A program made the translations under genes and the position numbers. Positions 1 through 5,865 of a stretch of DNA of 22,187 nucleotides are shown piece after piece. This stretch comes from a virus. Location of the stretch: IMG/VR virus record IMGVR_UViG_3300035099_000008, positions 1-22,187 of that record. One strand, 5' to 3'. Below the pieces are notes generated by a model. That model was given only the letters and a program-made list of their open reading frames with translations. It was not told where the DNA came from and made no database searches. How positions within the stretch are numbered: position 1 is the stretch's first letter; each line of letters opens with the position of its first letter.

Positions 1-405
1 GCACTGTGTCGAAAGATTGCTGAGGCCGAACCGGATGGAACAGTAGAGATTTGGGGAACAGGCCAACAGACCCGTTCATTTCTATACATCGATGACTGCC
101 TCAATGCAACTCGTCTACTCATGGAGTCTGACTTCACTGGCCCGGTCAACATCGGTTCTGAAGAGATGGTGACAATTCTAACGTTAGCGGGCATGATTGC
201 TGAAATCGCTGGAAAGAAGTTCATCAGGTTCAAGATGGTTCCGGGTCCACGTGGTGTAATGGGACGAAATTCGGACAATCGGTTAATTGAGGAGAAGTTG
301 GGTTGGAGTCCTTCGTATTCTCTATACGACGGTCTGGTTAAAACTTATGACTGGATTTTAGAACAAGTTCAGAACCATAAACTCCTCGAAGGTGAAAGTG
401 AGTGA
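1..405 (+). CDS. NAD-dependent epimerase, GDP-mannose 3,5-epimerase-like (5' truncated)
   Basis: The frame is open from base 1, so the gene begins upstream and 134 C-terminal residues are visible. They match the C-terminal substrate-binding half of extended-SDR nucleotide-sugar epimerases, closest in my judgement to GDP-mannose 3,5-epimerase. The marks are 'TVEIWGTGQQTRSF' with 'YIDDC' (the conserved G-x-Q-x-R-x-F-x-Y-x-D-D signature), 'PVNIGS', 'GPRGVMGRNSDN' and 'KLGWSPSYSLYDGL', followed by a terminal helix. The Rossmann NAD site and the catalytic Tyr-x3-Lys lie outside the window. The enzyme would act in the cytosol on a nucleotide sugar, perhaps for glycosylation of phage or host surface components. 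It stands apart from the replication genes further on. The stop overlaps the next gene's start (GTGA). The family is certain; the exact substrate is inferred. Confidence 0.85.
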   Translation, partial: ALCRKIAEAEPDGTVEIWGTGQQTRSFLYIDDCLNATRLLMESDFTGPVNIGSEEMVTILTLAGMIAEIAGKKFIRFKMVPGPRGVMGRNSDNRLIEEKLGWSPSYSLYDGLVKTYDWILEQVQNHKLLEGESE

Positions 406-905
406 ACATGGGCCGGAGACAACTTTGGGGTTCTAAGGACGTTCAAGAAACAATCGGAGACGCCATAACGACTGTGATGCAGTATACACAGAAACTTCGT
501 GACGAGATGGGAAACTGGCGTGAACGGATGTTCGTTTCTAATTTATCAAGAACGCCGAGGTACTACGAAGTTATGCAAGTACACATGGCTCTTGAACAGG
601 TCTATGACCAACTTCTTCTCCTCTCTCTTCCAAACCTTCCGTTGTGGGTTCAACAGATAACGATTAATTTTCAAGAGTACCGGAGACCGAATCCCTCAAG
701 GCAACAGCAACTATCATACATCATTGTTCGACTGCAGACTCTTGGTCAAGTTTTCCAGAGGGTACGAAACGAGTGTTCCGTGGATGATGTTATTCTACGA
801 AACACTCTTTCAAACATTATCACCTCGGTGTCATTGATTGTCCTAACACTTCAATGTGTTCGATTTCCACAGAAATATGGTGCATTTAGTAATCACAAAA
901 AATAA
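402..905 (+). CDS. Unknown helical protein, 167 aa
   Basis: I do not recognise this protein. The GTG start at 402 overlaps the preceding stop by 4 bp and has an AAGGTG-type site about 7 bases upstream; ATG at 408 is an alternative. The product is rich in Gln, Arg, Leu and Val and looks mostly helical. A Leu-rich segment at about residues 62-90 and a hydrophobic stretch near 135-152 ('NIITSVSLIVLTLQCV') could be a buried helix or a single weak membrane segment. No signal peptide or catalytic motif is visible. The coding strand is C-rich (positions 601-660 have 19 C and 7 G), unlike the G-rich coding strand of genes after about 6.5 kb. It ends just before an AT-rich gap, so it probably closes the upstream operon. 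Confidence 0.7.
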   Translation: MNMGRRQLWGSKDVQETIGDAITTVMQYTQKLRDEMGNWRERMFVSNLSRTPRYYEVMQVHMALEQVYDQLLLLSLPNLPLWVQQITINFQEYRRPNPSRQQQLSYIIVRLQTLGQVFQRVRNECSVDDVILRNTLSNIITSVSLIVLTLQCVRFPQKYGAFSNHKK

Positions 906-979
906 TTTTTTTCAAATTGTTAACTTGTTTGTTTGAAAGGAGATAGCACGACAAAATCAACATTTTTCGATAGGGGGTA
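906..979 (+). other. AT-rich intergenic gap before promoter P1
   Basis: The gap holds an A-run/T-run pair directly after the stop (about 897-912) and an orphan AAAGGAG at about 939-945 with no ATG, GTG or TTG start in range. I see no GC-rich terminator hairpin, although transcription from upstream could end at the T-run. Confidence 0.4.
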
Positions 980-1008
980 TTGACTTCTAAAAACGAGTCC
1001 TATATAAT
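980..1008 (+). promoter_or_regulatory. Promoter P1 (sigma70/sigmaA-like)
   Basis: TTGACT at 980-985 and TATAAT at 1003-1008 are separated by exactly 17 bp. The -35 box reads TTGACTTCT, identical over 9 bp to promoters P2 and P3. An AGT triplet sits at the same place in the spacer in all three. The predicted start of transcription is near 1015, in AATCGAGA, a sequence P3 shares. It drives the accessory operon beginning at about 1031. Confidence 0.85.
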
Positions 1009-1030
1009 AAAATCGAGAATGGGAAGGAAG

Positions 1031-1246
1031 ATGGAAGAGCACGACAGCCAAGAATTAAGAAAAACTAATCAAGGCCTCAACCGCTGGATGGTTAGTTTTC
1101 TCACCTCCACACCTCCGAAGAAAGACCCAGAACAAATGCAGAAAGAGCTCAAAGAGGCCCAGGACAGACTTCGAGCAAAAACAGAAGCCGTATTACGCCG
1201 GAGGCCGACGGCACAGCGAGGACAGACAATGGGAGGTGTAAGATGA
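1031..1246 (+). CDS. Small charged helical protein, 71 aa
   Basis: First gene after P1. The frame is open from TTG 980, but that codon is the -35 box itself, so a later start is needed. ATG 1031 follows GGAAGG very closely; ATG 1019 in the same frame would give an almost leaderless message about 4 nt from the predicted transcription start. The product begins MEEHDSQELRK. It has a central Lys/Glu/Gln-rich stretch (about residues 30-58) that should form a charged helix or coiled coil, and a basic Arg-rich end. I see no known domain. Its stop overlaps the next start by 4 bp (ATGA), so the two genes are probably translated together. Confidence 0.6.
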   Translation: MEEHDSQELRKTNQGLNRWMVSFLTSTPPKKDPEQMQKELKEAQDRLRAKTEAVLRRRPTAQRGQTMGGVR

Positions 1247-1590
1247 CACAGGAAGAATTCGAGACCCTGCGGCGATTCGCACGCACGATGGCGAGGATGA
1301 GGCCGGATGTAAAGGCCCTCCATGGGCTCTACGAGCGGTCCTGCGAGAGAGACCTGACGCCCCGGGAAGACAAGCGACTCCGGCGGCTGGAAGAACGAAT
1401 ATCCTTGCTGGCCGCAGAGGTCGGGCTCAAGGCTTACTTTATCCGGTACCCGCGGGTCTGGCCTGTGTGGTTGGTTCCCGCTAACTGGGACAATGAGTTT
1501 ATTGAGGCCCACCACCACGTGGGCATCCCCGCCGGGTTTACCAAGCCGTTGTTCATACAGGGGCTCGAACATGACCCCAGCTTATATTAA
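1243..1590 (+). CDS. Unknown basic protein, 115 aa
   Basis: I do not recognise this protein. It starts with an ATGA overlap on the gene before. The N-terminal two thirds is Arg/Glu-rich and helical ('TLRRFARTMARMRP', 'REDKRLRRLEERISLL'). The C-terminal third is rich in Trp, Pro and aromatics ('RYPRVWPVWLVPANW', 'EAHHHVG'). The coding sequence is visibly more GC-rich than its neighbours, with G or C at most third positions (GCC, CTC, CGG, GAG). That differs from the T/A-ending codons of the replication genes and suggests a different origin. It ends 15 bases before a gene with a strong AAAGGAGGTG ribosome binding site. Confidence 0.65.
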   Translation: MTQEEFETLRRFARTMARMRPDVKALHGLYERSCERDLTPREDKRLRRLEERISLLAAEVGLKAYFIRYPRVWPVWLVPANWDNEFIEAHHHVGIPAGFTKPLFIQGLEHDPSLY

Positions 1591-1605
1591 AGGAGGTGTA
1601 ACGAA

Positions 1606-2088
1606 ATGGTGACAGTCTCCACGAACGAATTCGTGGCGGTGCTCGAAGAGTATCTTTTCAAGAGTACCGGAGACCGGTGGGTAGCGAACTACGGCCCAGA
1701 CATTCAGTTTGTTGTGACCGTTGACGAGGCCAACAAGTCCGTCCTCCTTTCCAATGAAAAGTTCCAGTTGGTCGAGTCGATTCAGCACCCCCGGAGTAAG
1801 GACTTTGAGAAAAGGTTCTCCATTCGCTTGAACCGGATGAAGCGAAAAGTTTCGCAGTTACTCCGTCAGCAGAAGAAAGCGAAAGCAGCGGAGAACGCAA
1901 AAGTACTCTTAAGCACCAACTATAAGGCCGATGCTCCTGCGGTCAGTATCAAAAGTATCCTGCGTTATCACCCGTTGATGAGATGTGATACCTGTGGTCG
2001 GTGGATGCGTGACGACTTTATGAAAACGGATACGCAGTGCTTGGGATGCTACGAAGAGGAACAGGAAAAGAAAGGGTCGGAATGCTAG
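1606..2088 (+). CDS. Unknown protein with C-terminal zinc-ribbon-like Cys pairs, 160 aa
   Basis: The ATG at 1606 follows a near-consensus AAAGGAGGTG at about 1590-1599. Residues 1-70 look like a mixed alpha/beta domain. Residues 75-100 form a very basic helix rich in Lys, Arg, Gln and Ala. The C-terminal part holds two Cys pairs, C127-x2-C130 ('CDTCGRW') and C145-x2-C148 ('CLGC'), spaced as in a treble-clef or zinc-ribbon fold. It could bind nucleic acid or a protein partner. The family is unknown to me. The stop overlaps the start of the next gene by 7 bp. Confidence 0.7.
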   Translation: MVTVSTNEFVAVLEEYLFKSTGDRWVANYGPDIQFVVTVDEANKSVLLSNEKFQLVESIQHPRSKDFEKRFSIRLNRMKRKVSQLLRQQKKAKAAENAKVLLSTNYKADAPAVSIKSILRYHPLMRCDTCGRWMRDDFMKTDTQCLGCYEEEQEKKGSEC

Positions 2089-2627
2089 TCCATAACAAGA
2101 CAAGAATCCCAGATGATATTCTTCTTCCAGTTCTTGACCTTGCGAAACAAGTTGTAGGTTGTGTCCCACGTAAGGTCGCAGTTCTTGTCCGGTGGGGCAG
2201 TCGGGTCCATGGTTTCGCGGATGAAGCAAATCTGATTCATGCGACAACAATAGGTATCCGGCCTCCTAAAAGTGCTACGATGCCGTACATACCATGTAAA
2301 GGCTTCGTTACTCTCTACATTCCATACAAGACCCACACTCCGATGGAAACAACCAGAGCCTTCTTCCTGGCCGCGTGTCATGAGTTTAAGCACATCCGAG
2401 ACATTCACCAGAATCTATGGTTTGGGGATTATCACCGGCACTGGGCCAACCGTCCCCACGAAAAACGTGCGGTCCGTCTAACGACTAGGATTAGTGCAGA
2501 GTTGCAGGAAGGACGACATCCGTCCTGGGTCCAAGTACTCAAGCCACTCAGTGAAAAACTTCAAGAACTTAGTCAGGAATCTAGAGTAACGATTCCAACG
2601 ACTATGGAGAAAGGAGTAGGGGAATGA
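2082..2627 (+). CDS. Zincin-like metallopeptidase-fold protein (HEXXH), 181 aa
   Basis: The ATG at 2082 is preferred over upstream in-frame starts because AAAGGG sits about 7 bases before it and the longer reading would run far into the previous gene. Residues 100-104 read HEFKH, a HEXXH zinc-binding and catalytic motif, preceded by a hydrophobic helix ('TTRAFFLAAC'). A downstream Glu in 'RPHEKRAVR' (about residue 127) is in the right place for a third ligand, as in gluzincins such as the IrrE/ImmA and SprT-like groups. The fold call is sound; catalytic activity is inferred. Likely roles are cleavage of a host regulator or an anti-defence function, because it lies among small accessory genes. 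It ends with an ATGA overlap on the next gene. Confidence 0.65.
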   Translation: MLVHNKTRIPDDILLPVLDLAKQVVGCVPRKVAVLVRWGSRVHGFADEANLIHATTIGIRPPKSATMPYIPCKGFVTLYIPYKTHTPMETTRAFFLAACHEFKHIRDIHQNLWFGDYHRHWANRPHEKRAVRLTTRISAELQEGRHPSWVQVLKPLSEKLQELSQESRVTIPTTMEKGVGE

Positions 2628-2845
2628 GTCTCACTTGGAATTCCAGCCTAGACCTGGAAGACGATGTTCTTTCCTCTCCAGTAGAGGTTGAGGAAGACCG
2701 GGAAACCCGAGAGGGTTTGTATCCTGTCCACCCACTTTGTCGTTCGTGCCGGAAAGAATGTAAAGTGCATGATGCACCGGGCCTTTTACAATTTGTTTGT
2801 TACGACTACGAACCGAATTTCGTTGAACCTGGAAATTTTACTTGA
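2624..2845 (+). CDS. Small Cys-rich acidic protein, putative zinc binding, 73 aa
   Basis: Last gene of the P1 operon, coupled by ATGA to the metallopeptidase-like gene. The N-terminal half is acidic ('DLEDDVLSSPVEVEEDRETR'). The C-terminal half holds 'CRSCRKEC' and a further Cys in 'FVCYDYEP', so Cys-x2-Cys-x3-Cys plus one, with a His between that could complete a zinc site. It resembles small phage zinc-finger proteins of unknown function. Its TGA stop lies inside the -35 box of promoter P2, so the next transcription unit begins without any gap. Confidence 0.65.
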   Translation: MSLTWNSSLDLEDDVLSSPVEVEEDRETREGLYPVHPLCRSCRKECKVHDAPGLLQFVCYDYEPNFVEPGNFT

Positions 2846-2870
2846 CTTCTGATTTAGAGTATACTATAAT
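2842..2870 (+). promoter_or_regulatory. Promoter P2 (sigma70/sigmaA-like)
   Basis: TTGACT at 2842-2847 and TATAAT at 2865-2870 with a 17-bp spacer. It shares TTGACTTCT and the spacer AGT with P1 and P3. The predicted start of transcription is about 2877, exactly where the left arm of a long inverted repeat begins. It would transcribe the UvsW-like helicase and probably the whole modification and replication array, since no clear terminator follows. Confidence 0.85.
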
Positions 2871-2876
2871 AATAGT

Positions 2877-2997
2877 AGAGTGAGGAGAAGAGTTGCGGAA
2901 TCAAAAAACCTTCTCGCAAGGTATCACAAGGGCGCTTCCCCTTCCCCTTCTCATTCTCTCCGTAATAAACCCCAACTCATTACATTCTCCTCACTCT
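2877..2997 (+). ncRNA. Structured 5' leader RNA of the helicase transcript
   Basis: Bases 2877-2889 (AGAGTGAGGAGAA) are perfectly complementary to 2985-2997. The helix continues, after a 6-nt bulge on the 3' side, with 2890-2895 (GAGTTG) against 2973-2978, then 2896-2899 (CGGA) against 2959-2962. Inside are two small hairpins: 2908-2912/2918-2922 (ACCTT/AAGGT) and 2928-2932/2939-2943 (AAGGG/CCCTT). The 5' arm starts at the predicted transcription start of P2, so the RNA end would be base-paired. It may stabilise the mRNA or control helicase translation. No known riboswitch class is recognised. Confidence 0.5.
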
Positions 2998-3044
2998 TCC
3001 TTTCTTTCGGTAACGACAATGATAAGAAAACATTAAGAGAAGAA

Positions 3045-4472
3045 ATGGTTGACGAGCGGTCTACAAATACGTCCTACGTCATTACTATTGGAAACGTTTT
3101 CTCTCAGATGAATGACTATCCGCCGGGACTGGAAGAACAATTAACTGTTACACATCCGAACTATTGGTTCTCACCACAGTATCGTGCTCATCTTTGGGAC
3201 GGAAAGACACACTTTCTAAAACTAACTCCAACTGTCCACTTTCCCACAGGTCTCCTTTTTATCGTTACTGAGTTCTTTCAACGTACAGGATTAGAGTATA
3301 CTATCCTGGACCCAAGACCCCCAATTGTTTACACTAAACAAATGTTAGAGCCCGTTCCGGATAAGCTCTTAAATGGTATCACACTCCGAGATTATCAAAT
3401 TGTAGCTATCGAAGAAGCACTTCGAAAACAATGTGGTGTTCTGGAACTGCCCACTGGTTCGGGAAAGACAGAAGTAGCGGCCGGAATTATCAAGTGCCTA
3501 GATAGACCAACTTTATTTTTCGTACACACACAAGACTTACTACACCAAACTGCTAGTAGATTTTCCGATAGGTTGGGCATACCAGTTGGTAAGATTGGTG
3601 ATGGTGAGTATGATGTTGAAAAACGCTACATTGTGGCTACGATTCAATCTGTTCACGCACGACTTAAGTCCAAGGACCAAAGAACTCGAGAGGAGATGCT
3701 CCTACTCCTCCACCGTGCTGAAGTTGTTTTTCAAGATGAGTGTCACCATGCATCGGCCTCAAGTTGGTACGCAATTGGTCAGAAAACAGTATGGGCTAGG
3801 TTTCGATATGGATTGTCTGGAACAGTTCTTCGTCGTGATGAAGTCTCAAACATGAAAATGCTGGCTCTGTTTGGCCCCCCAATCTATACTAAACGAACAA
3901 TGGACTTAGTTGAGGACGGATATCTATCAGAGATTCGTGTGACCATACTTGATAATCCTGAAGTCATCAGTACCGGGAGTTGGCCTGAGATTTACTTACA
4001 CGGTGTTGTTCAGTCCGAGATACGAAACAAAATGATTCTTGACGAAGCGGAGAAGGCCTTTCGAGCAGGGGAACGGGTGATGATTCTTATCCGATACATT
4101 GCTCATGGAGAGGTTCTGACCAAGAAACTGGTTGAGGAACGCCACGTACCTGCATACTTTCTTAGTGGTCAATCCTGTGGTTCGGATCGAACAAACAAGA
4201 AAGAACAGTTCAACCAAGAGGGTGATTTCGTCCTAGTTGCGTCAACTATCTATGATGAAGGCGTGGATTTGCCCGAGATAAATGTATTGATAATCGGAAC
4301 GGGTGGTGCCTCCGAAGTCAAAACGATACAAAGGGTTGGTCGAGGACTTCGGAAGAAGAAAGATGGCTCAACGCTCCGTGTAATTGATTTCAATGACCGT
4401 TCAAAGTATCTTGATAAACATTCGCAGGAACGGAAACGAGTCTATGACTCGGAAGGTTTTACAGGGAGGTAA
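3045..4472 (+). CDS. UvsW-like superfamily 2 DNA/RNA helicase, 475 aa
   Basis: ATP-dependent SF2 helicase of the T4 UvsW type, which unwinds branched DNA and R-loops and promotes branch migration during recombination-dependent replication. The ATG at 3045 is chosen because the frame upstream to GTG 2880 is the leader RNA. Residues 35-95 form an N-terminal DNA-binding domain ('YRAHLWDGKTHFLKL', 'FPTGLL'). Motif Q and 'LRDYQ' are near 113-118. Motif I is PTGSGKT at about 136-142, motif II DECH at about 231-234, motif III SGT at about 258-260, and motif VI QRVGRGLR at about 429-436. All key residues are present and the length suits the family. The ribosome binding site is weak (AAGAGAAG), consistent with control by the leader. 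Confidence 0.9.
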   Translation: MVDERSTNTSYVITIGNVFSQMNDYPPGLEEQLTVTHPNYWFSPQYRAHLWDGKTHFLKLTPTVHFPTGLLFIVTEFFQRTGLEYTILDPRPPIVYTKQMLEPVPDKLLNGITLRDYQIVAIEEALRKQCGVLELPTGSGKTEVAAGIIKCLDRPTLFFVHTQDLLHQTASRFSDRLGIPVGKIGDGEYDVEKRYIVATIQSVHARLKSKDQRTREEMLLLLHRAEVVFQDECHHASASSWYAIGQKTVWARFRYGLSGTVLRRDEVSNMKMLALFGPPIYTKRTMDLVEDGYLSEIRVTILDNPEVISTGSWPEIYLHGVVQSEIRNKMILDEAEKAFRAGERVMILIRYIAHGEVLTKKLVEERHVPAYFLSGQSCGSDRTNKKEQFNQEGDFVLVASTIYDEGVDLPEINVLIIGTGGASEVKTIQRVGRGLRKKKDGSTLRVIDFNDRSKYLDKHSQERKRVYDSEGFTGR

Positions 4473-4476
4473 CAAG

Positions 4477-4716
4477 ATGCCTAAATCTAGTTCGGAGAAA
4501 CGACAGAAGTTCTTCGAGGAGAATGCTGTCAGGATTGGGACATGCTATTCGGAGAATCGTTCCGTCATGAAAACAGCTAAACTCCTCAGTCTTCCACCCC
4601 AACTGGTTAGTTATGTTGTTGCTCGTATTACACCAGGGGTGGTGAAGGACAAGATTATTGCTAAGTGGGTCGAGAACGACTTAGTGAGTGTATCGGATAC
4701 GAACAGAGAAGGGTGA
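4477..4716 (+). CDS. Small helix-turn-helix protein, 79 aa
   Basis: The ATG at 4477 has GGGAGG at about 4463-4468 before it and lies just 4 bases after the helicase stop; an earlier in-frame start would overlap the helicase gene. Residues 30-50 ('SVMKTAKLLSLPPQLVSYVV') have the helix-turn-helix pattern, with a buried Ala at position 5, a turn, and a recognition helix. Flanking regions are basic at the N-terminus and acidic at the C-terminus. It is probably a DNA-binding regulator or a small recombination accessory protein. The four short repeats starting 13 bp after its stop could be its target, but that is inference. The stop is joined to the next ORF by TGATG. Confidence 0.6.
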   Translation: MPKSSSEKRQKFFEENAVRIGTCYSENRSVMKTAKLLSLPPQLVSYVVARITPGVVKDKIIAKWVENDLVSVSDTNREG

Positions 4717-4970
4717 TGTTGTCATCTTCTAATCCGGGAAAAAGCCGATTAGAGGTTCGAAGGAAACGGAAACAGAGTCCCTCTTCTAATACCACAAAAG
4801 ACTACTTAGTGATAACGGTTGAATGTCCCTCATATGGGACATATGGTTCTACTAATCCCCTTAGGACATACTTAGTAGTCCCATACTACTCACAACGAGT
4901 GAAAACCTCTAATCCGTCCAAACGGAGATTAGTTACCATTTCAACAAGGAGAAAAGAAAGGAGGTCGTAA
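4716..4970 (+). CDS. Possible repeat protein, 84 aa, four in-frame repeats
   Basis: Tentative gene. The frame is open from ATG 4716 (TGATG junction with the gene before) to TAA 4970 (TAATG junction with queD), and the other two frames are blocked by stops in every repeat. The product is basic and contains four copies of (S/T)(S/T)N-P-x-(K/R)-x-(Y/R)-L-(V/E): SSNPGKSRLE, SSNTTKDYLV, STNPLRTYLV and TSNPSKRRLV. They are spaced 19, 22 and 19 residues apart. Conservation at the protein level and whole-codon spacing argue for translation. The ribosome binding site (AGAAGGG, only 2 bases before ATG) is poor and would need coupling. Alternatively the DNA repeats matter as sites or hairpins and the frame is incidental. 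Confidence 0.4.
   Translation: MLSSSNPGKSRLEVRRKRKQSPSSNTTKDYLVITVECPSYGTYGSTNPLRTYLVVPYYSQRVKTSNPSKRRLVTISTRRKERRS
4729..4932 (+). repeat. Four 24-bp dyad units, CTAAT-N15-TTAG
   Basis: Units lie at 4729-4752, 4786-4809, 4852-4875 and 4909-4932, with start-to-start distances of 57, 66 and 57 bp. Each begins CTAAT and ends TTAG exactly 24 bp later. Units 1, 3 and 4 can form hairpins with extra inner pairing (CGG/CCG in unit 1, TCC/GGA in unit 3, CCGT/ACGG in unit 4). Unit 3 has perfect 7-bp arms at 4849-4855/4872-4878, and unit 2 is weak. Between units 2 and 3 is another hairpin, ATGTCCC 4823-4829 with GGGACAT 4836-4842. They could be operators, iterons or coding repeats. Confidence 0.7.
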
Positions 4971-5476
4971 TGGTTGAATTAGCGTATCAGGTTACGTTTG
5001 ATGCGGCACACCGGTTACGGTATCACCACGGCAAGTGCCAGCACCTGCATGGCCATACCTGGAAAGTTGAAGTGAAAATCGAAGGAGAAGCTGACCCCGT
5101 TACCGGTATGCTTTTGGACTTTGCTGACCTACGAGACGTTATTGATGTGTCTATCCTGGACTTGTTTGACCACGCACTTATTCTGAATTCGAAGGATGCC
5201 GAGCTGTATCGCGCTATCGCACAGACATTGAACTCTCCAGACCGAATAGTTACAATCGAGGGCGAACCGACTTGTGAAAATCTCTCCCGTATAATCTGGG
5301 AACGAATTGTTGAGTACCTCAAAGATGAAGGGTACACCGACGATGAACCGGGGTCAGTAAGGCTCAAATGTGTAACTGTATGGGAATCTTCTCATTCGTA
5401 TGCGACATACAAAGGAGAGAAAAATGAGGAAGTTAGTTACACCAAGCCAGCTCGTAAACGAGCGCGTCGTTCTTAA
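4970..5476 (+). CDS. queD: 6-carboxy-5,6,7,8-tetrahydropterin synthase (QueD), 168 aa
   Basis: Converts 7,8-dihydroneopterin triphosphate to 6-carboxytetrahydropterin, the second step from GTP towards preQ0. The QueD/PTPS fold signature is complete: 'FDAAHRL' with a zinc His, then 'CQHLHGHTW' with the catalytic Cys at about residue 24 and the other two zinc His residues, 'LLDFADL', 'DHALIL', 'PTCENL' with the pterin-binding Glu region, and a C-terminal 'VTVWES'. The core ends near residue 148. A very basic tail ('KPARKRARRS') is unusual and could help bind nucleic acid or a partner. The start has an excellent site, AAAGGAGGT at about 4956-4964. The 3' end overlaps the next gene by 53 bp. It is separated from the other pathway genes by 2.6 kb. 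Confidence 0.93.
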   Translation: MVELAYQVTFDAAHRLRYHHGKCQHLHGHTWKVEVKIEGEADPVTGMLLDFADLRDVIDVSILDLFDHALILNSKDAELYRAIAQTLNSPDRIVTIEGEPTCENLSRIIWERIVEYLKDEGYTDDEPGSVRLKCVTVWESSHSYATYKGEKNEEVSYTKPARKRARRS

Positions 5477-5639
5477 CTCCGACGAACCAGTTTCTGTCCG
5501 AGCAATGAAAGAGTACTTGGTTCAGTTCTTGTTTGAACTGGACCATATCAGTGTGCGTGAGTTTGATGGAATTGTTCATAAACTGGATAAGGCGTCCCCA
5601 ACAGCAGGTTTGATGCTTCGTCGGTTGTTCCCGGTTTGA
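5424..5639 (+). CDS. Unknown small protein, 71 aa
   Basis: I do not recognise this protein. ATG 5424 is preferred because AAAGGAGAG (5411-5419) lies just upstream, inside the end of queD; the gene overlaps queD by 53 bp in another frame. The product ('MRKLVTPSQLVNERVVL' at the start) is a compact alternation of charged and hydrophobic residues, with two predicted helices at about 28-45 and 47-68. I see no catalytic motif or membrane segment. It probably shares the transcript from P2 and is translated at a good rate because of its ribosome binding site. Confidence 0.6.
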   Translation: MRKLVTPSQLVNERVVLNSDEPVSVRAMKEYLVQFLFELDHISVREFDGIVHKLDKASPTAGLMLRRLFPV

Positions 5640-5640
5640 G

Positions 5641-5859
5641 ATGAAGTCGCAAGACCTCGGAATCATCTATGAAGCACCAAAGCCTTCGTCAGACATTGAG
5701 ACTCGAGTGAAACTGGCAAAAGAGTTTCTGATGGGAAAAAAGAAAGGAGCAAAACACAGTCGTTTGACTTGCTCATGTTCAAAGTCCCTCGGTTCCATAG
5801 TATTATATTATGGTTCCAATGGTTCCAATCGGCGCAATGGGCAAATTGAGAAACAATAG
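5641..5859 (+). CDS. Possible small protein, 72 aa
   Basis: Weakly supported. ATG 5641 lies one base after the previous stop (TGAGATG), with no clear ribosome binding site, so it would need translational coupling. The first 45 residues look like ordinary protein ('IETRVKLAKEFLMGKKKGAK', helical and basic), and 'LTCSCSK' follows. The last 25 residues are low in complexity (Ser, Asn, Gly, Arg) and include two 9-bp direct DNA repeats, GGTTCCAAT at 5812-5820 and 5821-5829, so the real end could be earlier or the frame partly fortuitous. No family recognised. Confidence 0.4.
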   Translation: MKSQDLGIIYEAPKPSSDIETRVKLAKEFLMGKKKGAKHSRLTCSCSKSLGSIVLYYGSNGSNRRNGQIEKQ

Positions 5860-5865
5860 CTCATA

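Noticed and set aside
897-912. Terminator at the A-run/T-run after the 402-905 gene
   Set aside because: The stem would be AT only, with no GC-rich hairpin. Noted as a possible weak end of transcription but not called.
2880-3044. N-terminal 55-residue extension of the helicase from GTG 2880
   Set aside because: It would start at the predicted first transcribed bases, is low in complexity, lacks a ribosome binding site, and is better explained as a structured leader.
4754-4762. tRNA T-loop-like GGTTCGAAG
   Set aside because: Flanking bases do not form the 5-bp T stem, and no acceptor or anticodon arm fits.
5290-5295. TATAAT inside queD as a promoter
   Set aside because: No -35 box at 16-18 bp upstream.
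5764-5806. A fourth promoter, TTGACTTG at 5764 with a TATTAT at 5801
   Set aside because: No -10 box lies 17 bp after TTGACT; the alternative TTCAAA-17-TATTAT is weak and lies in a small inverted repeat.
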